Made by a program: the position numbers and the translations under genes. A stretch of 64,000 nt of DNA, from contig OY720350.1 in the NCBI GenBank assembly GCA_963082975.1, positions 48,686,734 through 48,750,733 on the forward strand, in the 5' to 3' direction. Below, piece after piece: positions 34,221-45,493 of the stretch. Every line of letters begins with the position of its first letter. Positions within the stretch are counted from its first letter, which is position 1. This DNA comes from Labia minor. Lineage: Eukaryota > Arthropoda > Insecta > Dermaptera > Spongiphoridae. Under the pieces are notes generated by a model that saw nothing but the letters and a program-made list of their open reading frames with translations, ran no database searches and had not been told where the DNA came from.

Positions 34221-35564
34221 TATATTATATTTATTTTTATATCTAATTATATCTAATGTTAATTTAATTTGTAAATTAGCAAAAATTTGCATTCCAAAAT
34301 TTTTTATTATTATCTAAGATGAATAATTAATTTAAAAATCACCTAGAAAATTATTAACTTTCGAACTAATATTTTTATTATTCATATTTACTAATTAACA
34401 TTTGAAATGCATATAATCTATATTTATTAAATATATAAATATTTGTTATTCATGAATTTATTTAGTCAATTTTCTTATTATCATCATTTCATTAAGATAA
34501 AGACGTAGATACTGACTGATTGGAGGATTTATTATAAGAACAAAATTTTCAGATTTCCTTTTCAACCACCCTTAATATTATAGAATAGACACACAAACAC
34601 ACCCACACACACACACAAATACAAATCCTCCATGGGGTCACTCCCCCTGCTGAGATAAACTTGCTTCACTCATAAAGCTTTCAATTTGTGATAAAAATTA
34701 ATATATATATATATATACACCTCGATTTACATATTGCTCACATAAATTTAAGTGAAAGTAAGAAAAAAAACAATACATTAGCGTCAATTTCTTAATTTTT
34801 GAATTTTATTAATAGGTAATTTTTAAATAAATCTCATTTTAACGCCTTTATTTACGAGAAATTAAGATATTAAAGTTTTTCATCTTTAAAACATTATGCA
34901 TTTAATTATTTATACATGTGAATATATCTGATTAAAAACGATAACAACCTGTAGGTATACACAAACACCGACATTTTTCATTTCATGTATTATTCATTTT
35001 GACAACTTATTTGGTAATAAAGTCATTATTCTATAATTATAGATTAACCATCATTCTTATATGCTTCTAAGTATATGTATATTTTGTTCCTAAAAAAATG
35101 TTCTTCATCAATCTTTCTTGGAGAGGGGAATCGTTAAAAAGAACTTAATCCATTTGATGTAGACAACTAATTGAGTTGTTTTGGCAACGAACTAATTGCA
35201 AACCGATGTCCTTTTCCTTTATTATTCATTCAGGGCTAATTAATAAATATTTTTAGCACTTTTTTTTATGATCGTCTTTTAATGTAAGTAAGTATCTGCT
35301 ATTCTTAATTAATTGACGGGATTCTAACTGAGCAGCAGCTTTAACTTGATATATATTTTTTATGAATATTAGCTGATCAGCATTTCAATTATACGGGCCG
35401 CATAATTTTTTTCCAAATAAATATAATATGTTTTTATTACTTTTGAGAGAAAGTTACTCTTTGGTGGATGGATGAAAGAGATGAAAAGTCTAAAAAAGAT
35501 AAACCCGCCTTGACGGATGATTTTTAGGTTATAATTATGAAAGGCAATTTTACTTACCACAAAA
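34221..35564. other. AT-rich filler
   Basis: A (CA)n patch near 34590-34618 followed by a richer stretch (TCCTCCATGGGGTCACTCCC). No gene recognised; the 63-aa minus frame at 35369-35560 looks like chance. Confidence 0.5.
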
Positions 35565-36206
35565 AATAAGTTGACCTGTGGCCAGGTCCGAACCGACCGA
35601 CGGTTTGAAGTAAATTAATTTCCAGCTACAGAAACAATTTCAAATAATTTTAATATATCTATTAATGTAATAAAAAATAGATATGGATACATAGATAATA
35701 AATATAAACATTTTTAATTTTATTTTATTTATAATATATATGAAAGACCAGGCTGTGACGTCATGAATGGCTGGATGACGTCATATAATTTTAAATCAAG
35801 AAAAAACTAATAAATATGATTTTTCTCGAGGATAAAACCAATACAAAGTGCATGATTCGTGGTGATATGTAAAAAATCTCCTCATGTGAAATTTGGTGTG
35901 AAAATAACCCTTCCCTTCCTATCGTCGATCGCTAATACTACCACTTCCGGATTCCGGATTTGCACCAAAAGTTGATCAATTCATCCCACTGATGCATTAA
36001 GTAAATATACCAAATTTCATCGAAATCCGTTCAGCCGTTTAGGCTGTACACATCTATACGGACAGACGGACGGACGGACAGACATCATGCTAAAAATACT
36101 TTTTTCTGTTAAGAAAATGCATGATTCGTGGAGATATGTAAAAATCTCCACATGTGAAATTTGGTGTGAAAACAATACCTCCCTTACTATCGTCGGTCGG
36201 TAAAAA
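35565..36206 (-). mobile_element. Family A element, complete
   Basis: Reverse-oriented, AATAAGTTGACCTGTGGCC to CGTCGGTCGGTAAAAA, with paired TGACGTCA at 35756 and 35776, ACCACTTCCGG (ETS-like core on the minus strand) and the (GACGGACG)n core. Confidence 0.88.
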
Positions 36207-36314
36207 TTAAATATTCATAACCAATATTATAATAACCATCATTTTTTTGAAAATTAAATTGAAATTTAAAATTGAATTAAATTTGCAATTAATATAGTAA
36301 TAATATCATTAATA

Positions 36315-36503
36315 ATAAATCAAATTAATAAAAAATTATTATAAATTAAAATAAATAATCCAAATTCAGACTTATTAATCACATTAGAACAATTTTAATA
36401 TAATTTAAAAATCCATAATGTTAAAAACAATTTATTATTAAAATAATTTTATCAATTTTTTTTTTTTTAAATAAATTAATTTCCAAATCATACTTCTGAT
36501 ATT
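36315..36503. repeat. Tandem duplication, unit 1
   Basis: A 190-bp unit (AATTAATAAAAAATTATTAT, ATCCAAATTCAGACTTATTA, TTTCCAAATCATACTTCTGA) repeated almost at once at 36509-36695. Confidence 0.85.
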
Positions 36504-36508
36504 CATAA

Positions 36509-36695
36509 TAAAACAAATTAATAAAAAATTATTATAAATTAAAATAAATAATCCAAATTCAGACTGATTAATCACATTAGGGCAATTTTAATATAATTTA
36601 ATATCCATAATGTTAAAAACAATGTATTATTAAAATAATTTTATCAATTTTTTTTTTTTAAATAAATTAATTTCCAAATCATACTACTGATTTTT
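36509..36695. repeat. Tandem duplication, unit 2
   Basis: Second copy of the 36315-36503 unit with only a handful of changes (for example CAGACTGATTA for CAGACTTATTA, CATACTACTGA for CATACTTCTGA), so the duplication is recent. Confidence 0.85.
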
Positions 36696-36961
36696 ATAAT
36701 TATTTCAAAATAGTTAAATAGCTTTCAGCAGATCCAAAATATGGTCAAAGTCTTCTAATCATAGATTAAAAATTATTAAACTAATAAAAAATATTGATAT
36801 TATTATTATTAATATTACAAAAAGGCGTTTTATTTTTCTTCTATAATATTTATCAATGATAGTTATAGATCTGTTGTTTATTAATTTCCCCCTTGGGGGT
36901 GCATCGTTAAAGAGAAAGTATCCAAATGAGCAATGAACAAATAAATGAGATATGATATGAT

Positions 36962-36966
<5 letters not shown>

Positions 36967-37007
<41 letters not shown>
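36967..37007. repeat. (TA)n microsatellite
   Basis: About 20 TA units. It produces the run of YIYIYI in an overlapping minus frame, which is not a gene. Confidence 0.9.
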
Positions 37008-37009
<2 letters not shown>

Positions 37010-38708
37010 TAAGAGATGAATCATCAAGAAACGCGTGTGGATTGCATAATGATCTATTGTCAGATCCGACATAGCAAAAGAGTCCACTTAAATTTATTTA
37101 CAATTGGTAGGTTTATAGGCTTGTTTGTTATTATGATGATCATCCTCCTCTCACCTTTGCACAGACACACGACCTGTTCAGGTATAATCACCTGAGCACA
37201 AACAGACAGACACTGGAATATCCACCCGCCTCTTCTTAAAAAATATTTTTTTTCTTTTTTTTTATCCGTCTCTTTCTCTCTCACGTACTTTTATCAAATC
37301 ATATTTTGAATTATTTATAATTTAACCCAAACACTCATTTATAACATTTTAAAGTTTTGTTAATTAAAATCCAATATTGAGATTATTATAATTTTAGTAA
37401 TTTATATGTTACGAGAGATGATTAAATTTCTGGATCCTGATTTTAATAAACATTTAAGAAAAAAATATAATTCTTAAGATAAATAAATATTTAAATACGA
37501 ATATATTTATAATAATCTATCTAATTTAATTAAAAATAATCTTAATGTAGTTATTTAAATTAGCAATGGATAAAAAAAAAATTGGTTAGTCGATATAATA
37601 TTCAAATTCAAAATATTTTGAATTTAATATGCTTGTCCTTAATCATTTTGATATATTTTATAAATCTATATATATATATATATAAAATTTCGAAATATTG
37701 ATAAAGTCAATTAAATCTTTTTAACGAACCCATCCATAGATTTTTAAATTTTCGGTCGTTAACAGCTGACTATTTGAATGATCCGTTTGGGAAACCACTC
37801 ATCCTGAAATGCAAATATATATAAATATAAATTTCAATATGTAAATTTATCATTTATACTATATCTACATATATAAAACACTAGAAAAGAGAAGAGGATG
37901 GGGAAGAGAAAGAAAAAAAGTTGAAAGGATAAAATGGTATCTATTTCTAAGCCATAGCTAAAAAAGGTTTGATTGATTGACTCGAGATTGTGAAAAGTTC
38001 TAAGCGCATGAATGAAACTAAAAAAAAAATAAAGATTGAGGAGAGATAAAGAAAAGAAAAGAGAGAGAGAGAGAGAAATGAGATTTGCATATGGGTGTGA
38101 ATCGGATGGAACGAGTAAATTCAACTGGGCGGGTGAATTTTGGCATAATAAATAAATAAACAAGATCAAGGTGAACTTAAAGCATCACCTATATCACATT
38201 TTTTTTCTAACCCATCCAATAAAAAAAAACCCTGCTCTCAGCCAACAAAACAAAATAGTTTTTCTAATTTAAGATAAGCAAAGTAAATTTTTTTGAAGGA
38301 GATAAAGAAACTATAAAATAAATAAATAAATATTCTAAATACACAAATAAAAATTATACATAATATTTTTGGTAATTGTATTTTTTGTTATTTATCACAT
38401 CTTTTAAATTAAATAATTTGTTTGTTAATTACTTTTTTTTCAATTACATATATATACTTATATATTCAAAATATAAAAATAAATAATTTATTTGAAATAT
38501 TCTCCAACTCAATACCAAATTTTCTATTTCTCTAGATTTTGGAAATTTGGTGCTTGCATTTTGAGACGTAATATATGCATTCAAAATGAAAAAAAATATT
38601 CAACAGTGAAAAATTGATAAAATATATATTAATAGGAGTTTTAAAGATTTCCGCTCCTTTAAATTTAATTTTCTCTTACAATTTACTTGTATTTTTACTA
38701 ACCTTTTT
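37008..38708. other. Filler with scattered richer patches
   Basis: No gene recognised. 37140-37230 carries CAGGTATAATCACCTG, an inverted pair of E-box-like sites, in richer sequence. The 111-aa minus frame at 37834-38169 is low-complexity (S/F/L) and not called. Confidence 0.45.
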
Positions 38709-39324
38709 ACTTTCCCGCATACTTCGTATAAGGGAAGTATTGGAATCGTCAAAAATTTCGACTTCGAGATTTCGATAGATCTTGACGTTTTAGACCTCCC
38801 TGAGTCGGAAAATACCATTTTTCGAATTATGTCTGGGTGTGTGTATGTATGGATGTATGGATGTATGTAATGTTTGTCTGTGAGCAAATTTACTCAGAAA
38901 CTAATCTAGCTAGGACTTCGAAATTTGGTACACCGATATTATTCACAGTTTGTAGATTTCTATCAAAATTTCGTCAAAATCGGTTAACCGGAAGTGGTAC
39001 TTTACCTACACTGGTTGCGTTTATCTTTCAAGTAAAGTACCAGTTTGCTTCGAGATATTTGCTTCCTATTTTGTATATATATTTAAAAATATGAAAAAAA
39101 TTCAGATATCAAATTTCATCATGATCTGACTACCGGAAGTAACATTTTACCTATACAAGTAGCGTTAGGTGTAAATTATAAATATATATAAGTGTTAAAC
39201 CATTTTACTTTATAATTTAAATTAATTAGTTTGTTTATTTTTATTGTTGTTAAAACATAATAATAATAACCTAATTACCTATTTATATGAGAGAAAGTCC
39301 AGGGGAGGACACTCCCGATTTTTT
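38709..39324 (+). mobile_element. Family C element, complete
   Basis: Starts ACTTTCCCGCATACTTCG with GGGAAGTATTGGAATCG. It has a core with (TATGGATG)n near 38838-38870, CTAGGACTTCGAAATTTGGT, AAATCGGTTAACCGGAAGTG, and ends GAGAAAGTCCAGGGGAGGAC with the hairpin GGGAG-GACA-CTCCC (39303-39316) and GATTTTTT. Both ends align with family B. No ORF beyond a repeat-born 85-aa frame. This is the only copy in the window. Confidence 0.75.
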
Positions 39325-39399
39325 ATTGACAGCTCAGTTGGTCTGGTCTGGCCATCAGTTGTTTCCCATTTAGTTTCCGTATAAAGAAATTTCCCAATA

Positions 39400-39775
39400 A
39401 CCTAACCTCACTTTTTCGAGATTAGATTCCTTCCCATCTCTTAAAATCTCTTCAATATATAACAATGTGTTCATATAGGTCATGCTATTCTCACTAAGCA
39501 TTCTCTGTCATTCTTTCTATATTCTTGTCCTTTAAAGTCATTCACATTTAAATTATAAAACTGGAAAAATTTTAGTTTTATAGATTTTGTGATTTATTGA
39601 TAATAATTTTGATGAAATTAGCCTATTTACTGCATAATAACAGGTATTACATGTTTGCATTTTAAATAATTCTGAATATATAATAAAATTTCTTCTCCTA
39701 TCACAACCATAAAAAACACATTCCAAACATTTTTCTGAGATAAAACAAATAAATATCCCCACCAAAATGTTTTTT
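39400..39775 (-). mobile_element. Old LINE remnant
   Basis: A minus frame reads QTCNTCYYAVNRLISSKLLS and then IYKTKIFPVL, matching NACYYAVKRLISSKLLSK..IKIYKTIILPVVLYG of the better copies. Downstream decay hides the rest. The LINE may extend further towards 40080 but I cannot support that. Confidence 0.7.
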
Positions 39776-40550
39776 AAATTTATTAAGGTATATTAGATGT
39801 TTCTGTTAGAACCGTTTGTTTCCAAGGCTGCTGGTTCTTGTATAAATATGTAATATGCTAAACAGAGGTGTATTATTTTCTTTCTCTATTTGAAAATGAC
39901 CAAATTGTTTTAGATTGTATTCTTTTATTTTTCTGTCAAATTATATTATAGCTCTGAAAACATCTATATGGATATTATTGTCATTCTACTCCGCCCTGGC
40001 TTGTTACATTCTTTTTCTACTAATCCGGATTTTAGGTTGATCCATAAGCATGTTCTTTACAAGGTAAACATATATTAATCTCTCCGTGAATGCCAGGTGT
40101 CTTTACAATAATAACTCTCTACTTGTATTTAAGTCACATAGATGACATAGTGCATATAACTTTTTATAACTGTTAAAATAAATAATAGCAAAGGGGGATT
40201 ATTTTTTAAACTCAAGAAAAATAGGTATTTCAAAACTTTCTGAAAAATTTCTCATACTTTAGAAAATTTAAAATAAAGGACCATACAATTAATAATATTA
40301 CAAAATAAATATAATAATGTAGAAAATTGTTAAGTTTATTTTAAATATTAATTTTAAATTCCAATATTTATTTTAAATCTCATCTTAAATCTTTAATTCT
40401 TATTATACCTATTATACCACTTACCTACCATATAAACAAATGATATTTATCAATAGTGAAGTAGTTATTTTATTAAATGATATATATTCTACTATAGTTC
40501 ATTGAAGAAAAATATAAACGGTTTTTTTAATCATATTTAAGGTGTTTATA

Positions 40551-40724
40551 AGACCGGGAGCTTAGACGCGAGGTTATAGTGACCGGTCCGCCGACTCGAG
40601 TTCGAGGGTTCAAACCTCGCCGAGTGCATCGTTATATAAATCGATATATATATAAATATAAGTATAAATAAAGAAATCTGTGAAGGCTGGCTAAAATGGT
40701 GATATTCCGAAAGCCAAAAAAAAT
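40551..40724 (+). mobile_element. tRNA-derived SINE with 9-bp target duplication
   Basis: A 174-bp element flanked by perfect GTGTTTATA (40542-40550 and 40725-40733). The head carries a perfect T-arm CGAGG-GTTCAAA-CCTCG, which includes the B-box. The A-box (GCTTAGACGCGAGG) is degenerate. The body ends GGCTGGCTAAAATGGTGATA then TTCCGAAAGCC and an A-rich tail. It differs in body and tail from the SINE at 16533, so it is a second family. Confidence 0.75.
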
Positions 40725-40733
40725 GTGTTTATA

Positions 40734-41212
40734 GTATGTTCATTAAGTGATTCGTTTAGCAAAAGAATATAACTCTCTTTTGATAGATGATTTATTTTAT
40801 TTTCTCTCATATCAAATGGTCCATTCTTTATTGATTGGCTAAGATTCTTTTCATCAATCATTTTCATGGAGATCCAATTAGAATAAAGGTCCTTGAATTA
40901 TTGAAATCAACCTCTCTTCTATTTAATAATTTCTTTATCATTCCGATTGTAGAGTTGAATCGAATTGTTCTTCAAATTCGGCTGAACTTTTATTGACCCC
41001 ACCTCGACCACAATTCACTTTCACTGTATGGAAATTCTTCATATGCATTTGTAAATGAAATTTAAAATTCAATTGAGTATTAAATAATTACATTTAATCA
41101 CTTTATAATCTCTTTTTTTTATATTTATAAATCAGATATCAATTATTTAAATGTAAGAGTAGTATTGAAACTTTATAGAATTTATTCATCTCATATTTCT
41201 ATCAATCTATCT
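40734..41212. other. Unique AT-rich sequence
   Basis: Nothing recognised; a somewhat more complex stretch near 40930-41050. Confidence 0.5.
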
Positions 41213-41318
41213 ATATTCTATCGATCTATCTCTGTGGCTCTACGGAACTCGAAAGTTCTTGGTCGCAACAACCATACTTCTTCAAGTATCCTTATTCTGA
41301 GCCACAAACCCTCTAAAC
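41213..41318 (-). mobile_element. LINE 3' fragment, tail side of hAT insertion
   Basis: CTATCGATCTATCTCTGTGG, CTCTACGGAACTCGAAAGTT, CTTGGTCGCAACAACCATAC and CTTATTCTGAGCCAC are the LINE 3' end with its (GATA)n tail. The LINE continues after the hAT element at 41951. Confidence 0.85.
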
Positions 41319-41950
41319 TAGTGTTCGCAATTAGATTTTGAGTATCGTGCCAAAAAAGATGTTTCTATTCAAACCAATATTTTGGCGTGCCATAAAATAA
41401 AATAGTATTGAAATATCAAAAATTAAAATGTACTTATTCGATTTTATATTTCATTCAAAACTCCTATATACTTATGTAATCAAAAAAAAAACAAAGATAT
41501 AAGGACCAACTAAATGATAAAAAATAATATATCAAAAATTAAACAATAAAAGTTTACTTCAATTAGAAAGAAAGACTATATTTTCTACAGTTGCCCAATA
41601 AGAGATCTTTTTTGCATAAATTGTGACGCTAAGTGGTCTATATTTGGTATGTAATATTACATGTATTCTGTTTCTGGTTTTGGTTAAAATTACATTCATA
41701 TGAGAAAATAAGAATTCGAGAAAGTAAGTTGAAGGAAATACTGTTAATGCAGCTATTGCTAGCTTTTTTAATGATGAGAACTGATTTGGAATCGTCATTT
41801 ACGATGAACGTAAGATAACTTCGCGCGGAGAAAATTTTAAACCTGCGTGGTGCGACGAAATTTTTTTTTTTTCATATTTATATAACGCGTGCCAGCAAAA
41901 TTTCAAAGCGTGCCAATCTTGGCCCGCGTGTCACGTAATTTCGATCACTG
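41319..41950 (-). mobile_element. hAT transposon, internally deleted, inside a LINE
   Basis: A 632-bp element flanked by a perfect 8-bp duplication CTCTAAAC (41311-41318 and 41951-41958). The TIRs are TAGTGTTCGCAATTAGA and CAGTGATCGAAATTACG. A minus-strand frame (41559-41798) gives SLKKLAIAALTVFPSTYFLE, FLFSHMNVILTKTRNRI, which is the hAT C-terminal dimerisation domain (compare L..LA..ILSIFGSTY.CE..FS.MN..K.K.R..L). The N-terminal and catalytic parts of the transposase are absent, so this copy cannot move itself. TIR, 8-bp duplication and hATC domain agree on the superfamily. Confidence 0.9.
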
Positions 41951-42440
41951 CTCTAAACCCTACTCTCTCCCCTCTCTGTCACGTCCTTTCCTACATTATC
42001 CACCCACCGCATCCTTGGTCTTCCAAGCGGACGTTTCCCACTCGGTCTCTCCACCAATATATTTTTCGCCATTCTTTCCTCCCCCATTCTAGCCACGTGT
42101 CCTGCCCATCGCAGCCTTCTCCGCCATTCCCTCATCTTTCTTTGCCCCATAAATGCTCCGAAGAATTCTATTCTCAAATACTCTAAATCTACTCTCGTCT
42201 CCTAAGGTCATAGACCATGCCTCATACCCATACAATACAACCGGCTAAATACTTGTTTTATATATTTTAATTTTTATCACTTTTGATAATCATTTTGACG
42301 CGATAAGCCCCTTTACTGCATGATAACACGCGTTTACCGATTGCAACGTCGCTTTAAACTCTTCTCGAATATTATTATCCTTCGTGATTACAGATCCTAA
42401 GTATTTAAATTTTTCTACATTTATCTATATATATTTCTAA
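41951..42440 (-). mobile_element. LINE reverse transcriptase C-terminus
   Basis: Continues the LINE from 41318. Minus-strand frames give VEKFKYLGSVITKDNN (the FKYLG motif), REEFKATLQSVNACYHAVKG, RRRLRWAGHVARMGEERM and ILVERPSGKRPLGRPRMRW. Frames are broken between blocks. It is among the better preserved LINE copies here and gives the tail order clearly. Confidence 0.88.
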
Positions 42441-43821
42441 TCTTATTATACTAGAAAAATTGTATATATATATATATATTTATTTATTCTATAGTTTTAT
42501 ATATATTATTAAATAATATAGGTTAAATAAAGATATAGGTTTTAAAGCTACATTATTTATTTATTTTTTTTATGGATTATTTAGGGTAATTTTGGTGATG
42601 CTTATAGGATGTATTGTTTTGAAGCATTAAATTTTTATGATGATTACAAATTGAAACATTCCTATTGTTCTGTTTTTTCTGAACAGATTATTATTTGTAT
42701 CGAAGTAATACTCTCTTTCGATTTTATTACACCATTACACTCACTTTAAGATTTATTTCTTAATCAAGATGTAGCTTTAATTCACCATAACCTTATTCCT
42801 CCACCTCTTCATTTTCATCCTTCCCATTATCCATTTCACCCACTTAATTTTTATTTCTCTCTCTCTCTTTCTCTCGTATGCCTATTATATAGTATATTCA
42901 CTCTTCTCTTTCAATTACTCAATTCACTTTTATTGATTTTTCTTTTTTTGTTTTTTTAATTTGTTTCAGGTAAGTTGAACTTCTCACTCTCTTACTCAGT
43001 AAAAAAAAGCCCCCACCATTGGTCATAAAATCTTCTATATGGTCACAAAGAAACGAAAAAAGGTAGATGTGATTTATCTAATTGAATATCTAATCATTAG
43101 TAGTTAAACATTGGAACAGACAATAAAACAAAATAATAGCTAATAAGGAAAAGTTGAACGAGTTAGTCTTGTCCCTTTTGGTTAAATTGATTTTATCTGT
43201 GGCGATAAAACAAAAACTATTTAATGATTGTTTATATTTTATTTTTTTTTTTTTTTATTATTTTTATTTTTATTTTTTTTCAAAATATAAAATTTATTTT
43301 CCATAGTACAAGTATAGAGCTAAATATAAAATATATAAAATTAAAATTTTGCCAATTATTAAAAATATATATTTTTACATTTTAGAAATAATAAATAATG
43401 AAGTGATTGATTATGAATTGTAAGAGTGTATATTTTAATTAATTAAGACATGGGAAAATGAGATCAGATTGTTTTTTTACAAAATTTTAAATATTTGCTT
43501 TTTTTAAAAATAATTAATTAATTCAATATTTTGGTACTCTTTAGAATTTTTATAATAAAATAATAAAAATGATATATTAGACATTTTTTTGTTAAATATA
43601 TATTAAATATATTAAATTTTAGTCTTCGAGTTCAAAATAAATAAATTTTTTATCGGTTCTAATATTATATTCTTTTATTAAGACTGATTGACTAATGAAA
43701 ATTAAAATAAAATGGTATATGTAACTCTTAGAAAATCAGTTGAATAAAATAAATTAATGTTAAAATGATAAATTAAAATGAATATTATAATAATGTAATA
43801 TATATATAAAAATTTTCTGAT
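42441..43821. other. AT-rich filler
   Basis: No gene recognised. Patches near 42740-42850 (CACCATAACCTTATTCCTCC) and a (TC)n run near 42850-42875. Confidence 0.5.
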
Positions 43822-43835
43822 AATTATTTATTATT

Positions 43836-43918
43836 GTTTTTACTATTTGACCCTAGGACTGAACTTTAGTCTTCAGTGTGGTAGACTGTCGTGCTAACCA
43901 CTAAACCACTGAAGAGTC
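43836..43918 (-). ncRNA. Retroposed tRNA-like sequence with 14-bp duplication
   Basis: The minus strand starts GACTCTTCAGTGGTTTAGTG, GTTAGCAC (A-box-like), has CAGT-CTACCAC-ACTG as a possible anticodon arm, then AGTTCAGTCC (weak B-box) and GGGTCAA, which can pair with TTGACTC at the start, and an AAATAGTAAAAAC tail. AATTATTTATTATT flanks it on both sides (43822-43835 and 43919-43932). The T-arm does not pair, so it is a tRNA-derived retropseudogene or short SINE, not a working tRNA. The duplication is AT-only, which weakens it. Confidence 0.55.
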
Positions 43919-43932
43919 AATTATTTATTATT

Positions 43933-45044
43933 ATTATAAATGTTTACTTTTTTTAAATTAATTTTAAGTTCTATCAAAATATAAAATTATACATTCATAA
44001 GAAGCGAGGGCCTAAACTCTAAAGTGCTAAATATTTTTAATGAATTTATAAATTTGTTTAATTAATCAAATTTATGATCCATAAACCTTTTAATTGTTCA
44101 TATCAGGTATCAAATTTTACATAGCATCCCTAAAATGGAGTAAAGAGAAGGTATATAATAATAATATTTAATTTCTATTCAATGATAATGTTCTGCCTGA
44201 ATAGTCCGTGTGTAAAATGAAAAGAACCGGTCCGTAATCTATGATATATATATTTATTTTTTTTTCATTTGTTTGTTCATATAATTTGATTTTGTCCTTT
44301 TAGCCGTCATCCTTTTGTCAGTCATTTTGTCAAAGGCCACCAGATGTTTTGCAAAAATCTCTTTTTCTGTGAATTTTCGAGCATCTGTCTGTCTCTCGGG
44401 TGTCATCTACTACTCTACTCGAGACCACTATTTTTCATACGTTTTTGTCTGTCGTTTTTTTTTCTTTTTGGTTTTTGGTAAACCACAAAAATACCGCCCA
44501 TTCAGTTATTGTTGTTTATTTTGAATCTTATCTCATATTATAATCAAAATCATCAAAAAACCACATTTTGCGCATTTATAGAACACCCTCTGTGGTTGAA
44601 GAGTGGATAAAGAAAAAAATATAATAGGTACAATAAGATCAGATAAAATAAAAATATAAAGTCTGTTTTTAGGTCAAATATCATATTCAGGATTTGGCTC
44701 TAAATTTAGAAACTTTTTATCAATTTGGTTTTTAAAAATGTTTGAAATTTTAAAATAATTTTTTCATTACATTTAAAATTGACATATTATATATAAATAT
44801 TTATAGAAAAATAAGTCCTTATCATAATTAAAATTATTATAATTAATTAAAAAAGCATAGGCGCATTAATGATTAGAACCTAATCACCATTCATCACTTT
44901 ATTATTACTATTTAATTATTTTTTTTTTTTTGGAGGTGAAAAATAATTATTAAAATATTATCATATTCAATTTATAAAATTTAATATATTTAAAACATTT
45001 AAGTAAAATATTTTAAATTAATTTTTAATTAAATAAATTGTTTT
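43933..45044. other. Filler; richer patch 44290-44500
   Basis: No gene recognised. TTTTGTCAAAGGCCACCAGA and the following 200 bp are more complex but carry no convincing frame. Confidence 0.45.
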
Positions 45045-45125
45045 ATAAGGAGCGTAACTCAGTGGTAAAATACTACACTACTAAATTTGAGAATGAAAAT
45101 TTAAATCTCTTCCAGTTTACAAAAA
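45045..45125 (+). ncRNA. Decayed tRNA-like sequence
   Basis: GGAGCGTAACTCAGTGGTAA has an A-box (TAACTCAGTGG) and AAAATTTAAATCTC a poor B-box at the right distance. The acceptor stem does not close. At best a tRNA pseudogene or SINE head. Confidence 0.3.
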
Positions 45126-45158
45126 TTTTAATATAAATATGTTAGATTAATATAATTT

Positions 45159-45493
45159 AATAAAATAAAACAAAAATAAATAAATAAGTAAATAATTTTA
45201 CGTTTTTTTTAACACTGTATCGATGAAGGAGAAGTATAGACTTAATAATTTTTTTTTTTTCATTTTTACTATCTCTGGCGAGATAGTATTGCGATCACGA
45301 AAATTTTCGATGTTGAGATTTTGATGTTTTTATACGTTTCAATAAAATAAAACAAAAATAAATAAATAAGTAAATAATTTTACGTTTTTTTAACCTGTAT
45401 CGATGAAGGAGAGGTATAGTCTTAATAATTTTTTTTTTTTCATTTTTACTAACTCTGGCGAGATGTTGAGATTTTGATGTTTTTATACGTTTT
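45159..45493. repeat. Tandem duplication spanning a family B 5' end
   Basis: 45159-45340 (flank AATAAAACAAAAATAAATAA ... plus family B 5' end to TTTTTATACGTTT) is repeated at 45341-45493 with a ~28-bp loss that removes the GCGATCACG part. The duplication took in both flank and element, so it happened after the insertion. Confidence 0.85.

Noticed and set aside
37173-37204. CAGGTATAATCACCTG as a regulatory palindrome
   Set aside because: A single imperfect inverted pair of E-box-like hexamers is expected by chance in a window of this size.
37834-38169. 111-aa minus-strand frame rich in S, F and L
   Set aside because: Low-complexity composition from A/G-rich sequence on the plus strand; no motif or splice context.
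45045-45125. Functional tRNA gene
   Set aside because: The A-box is good, but the acceptor and T stems do not pair and the B-box is degraded.
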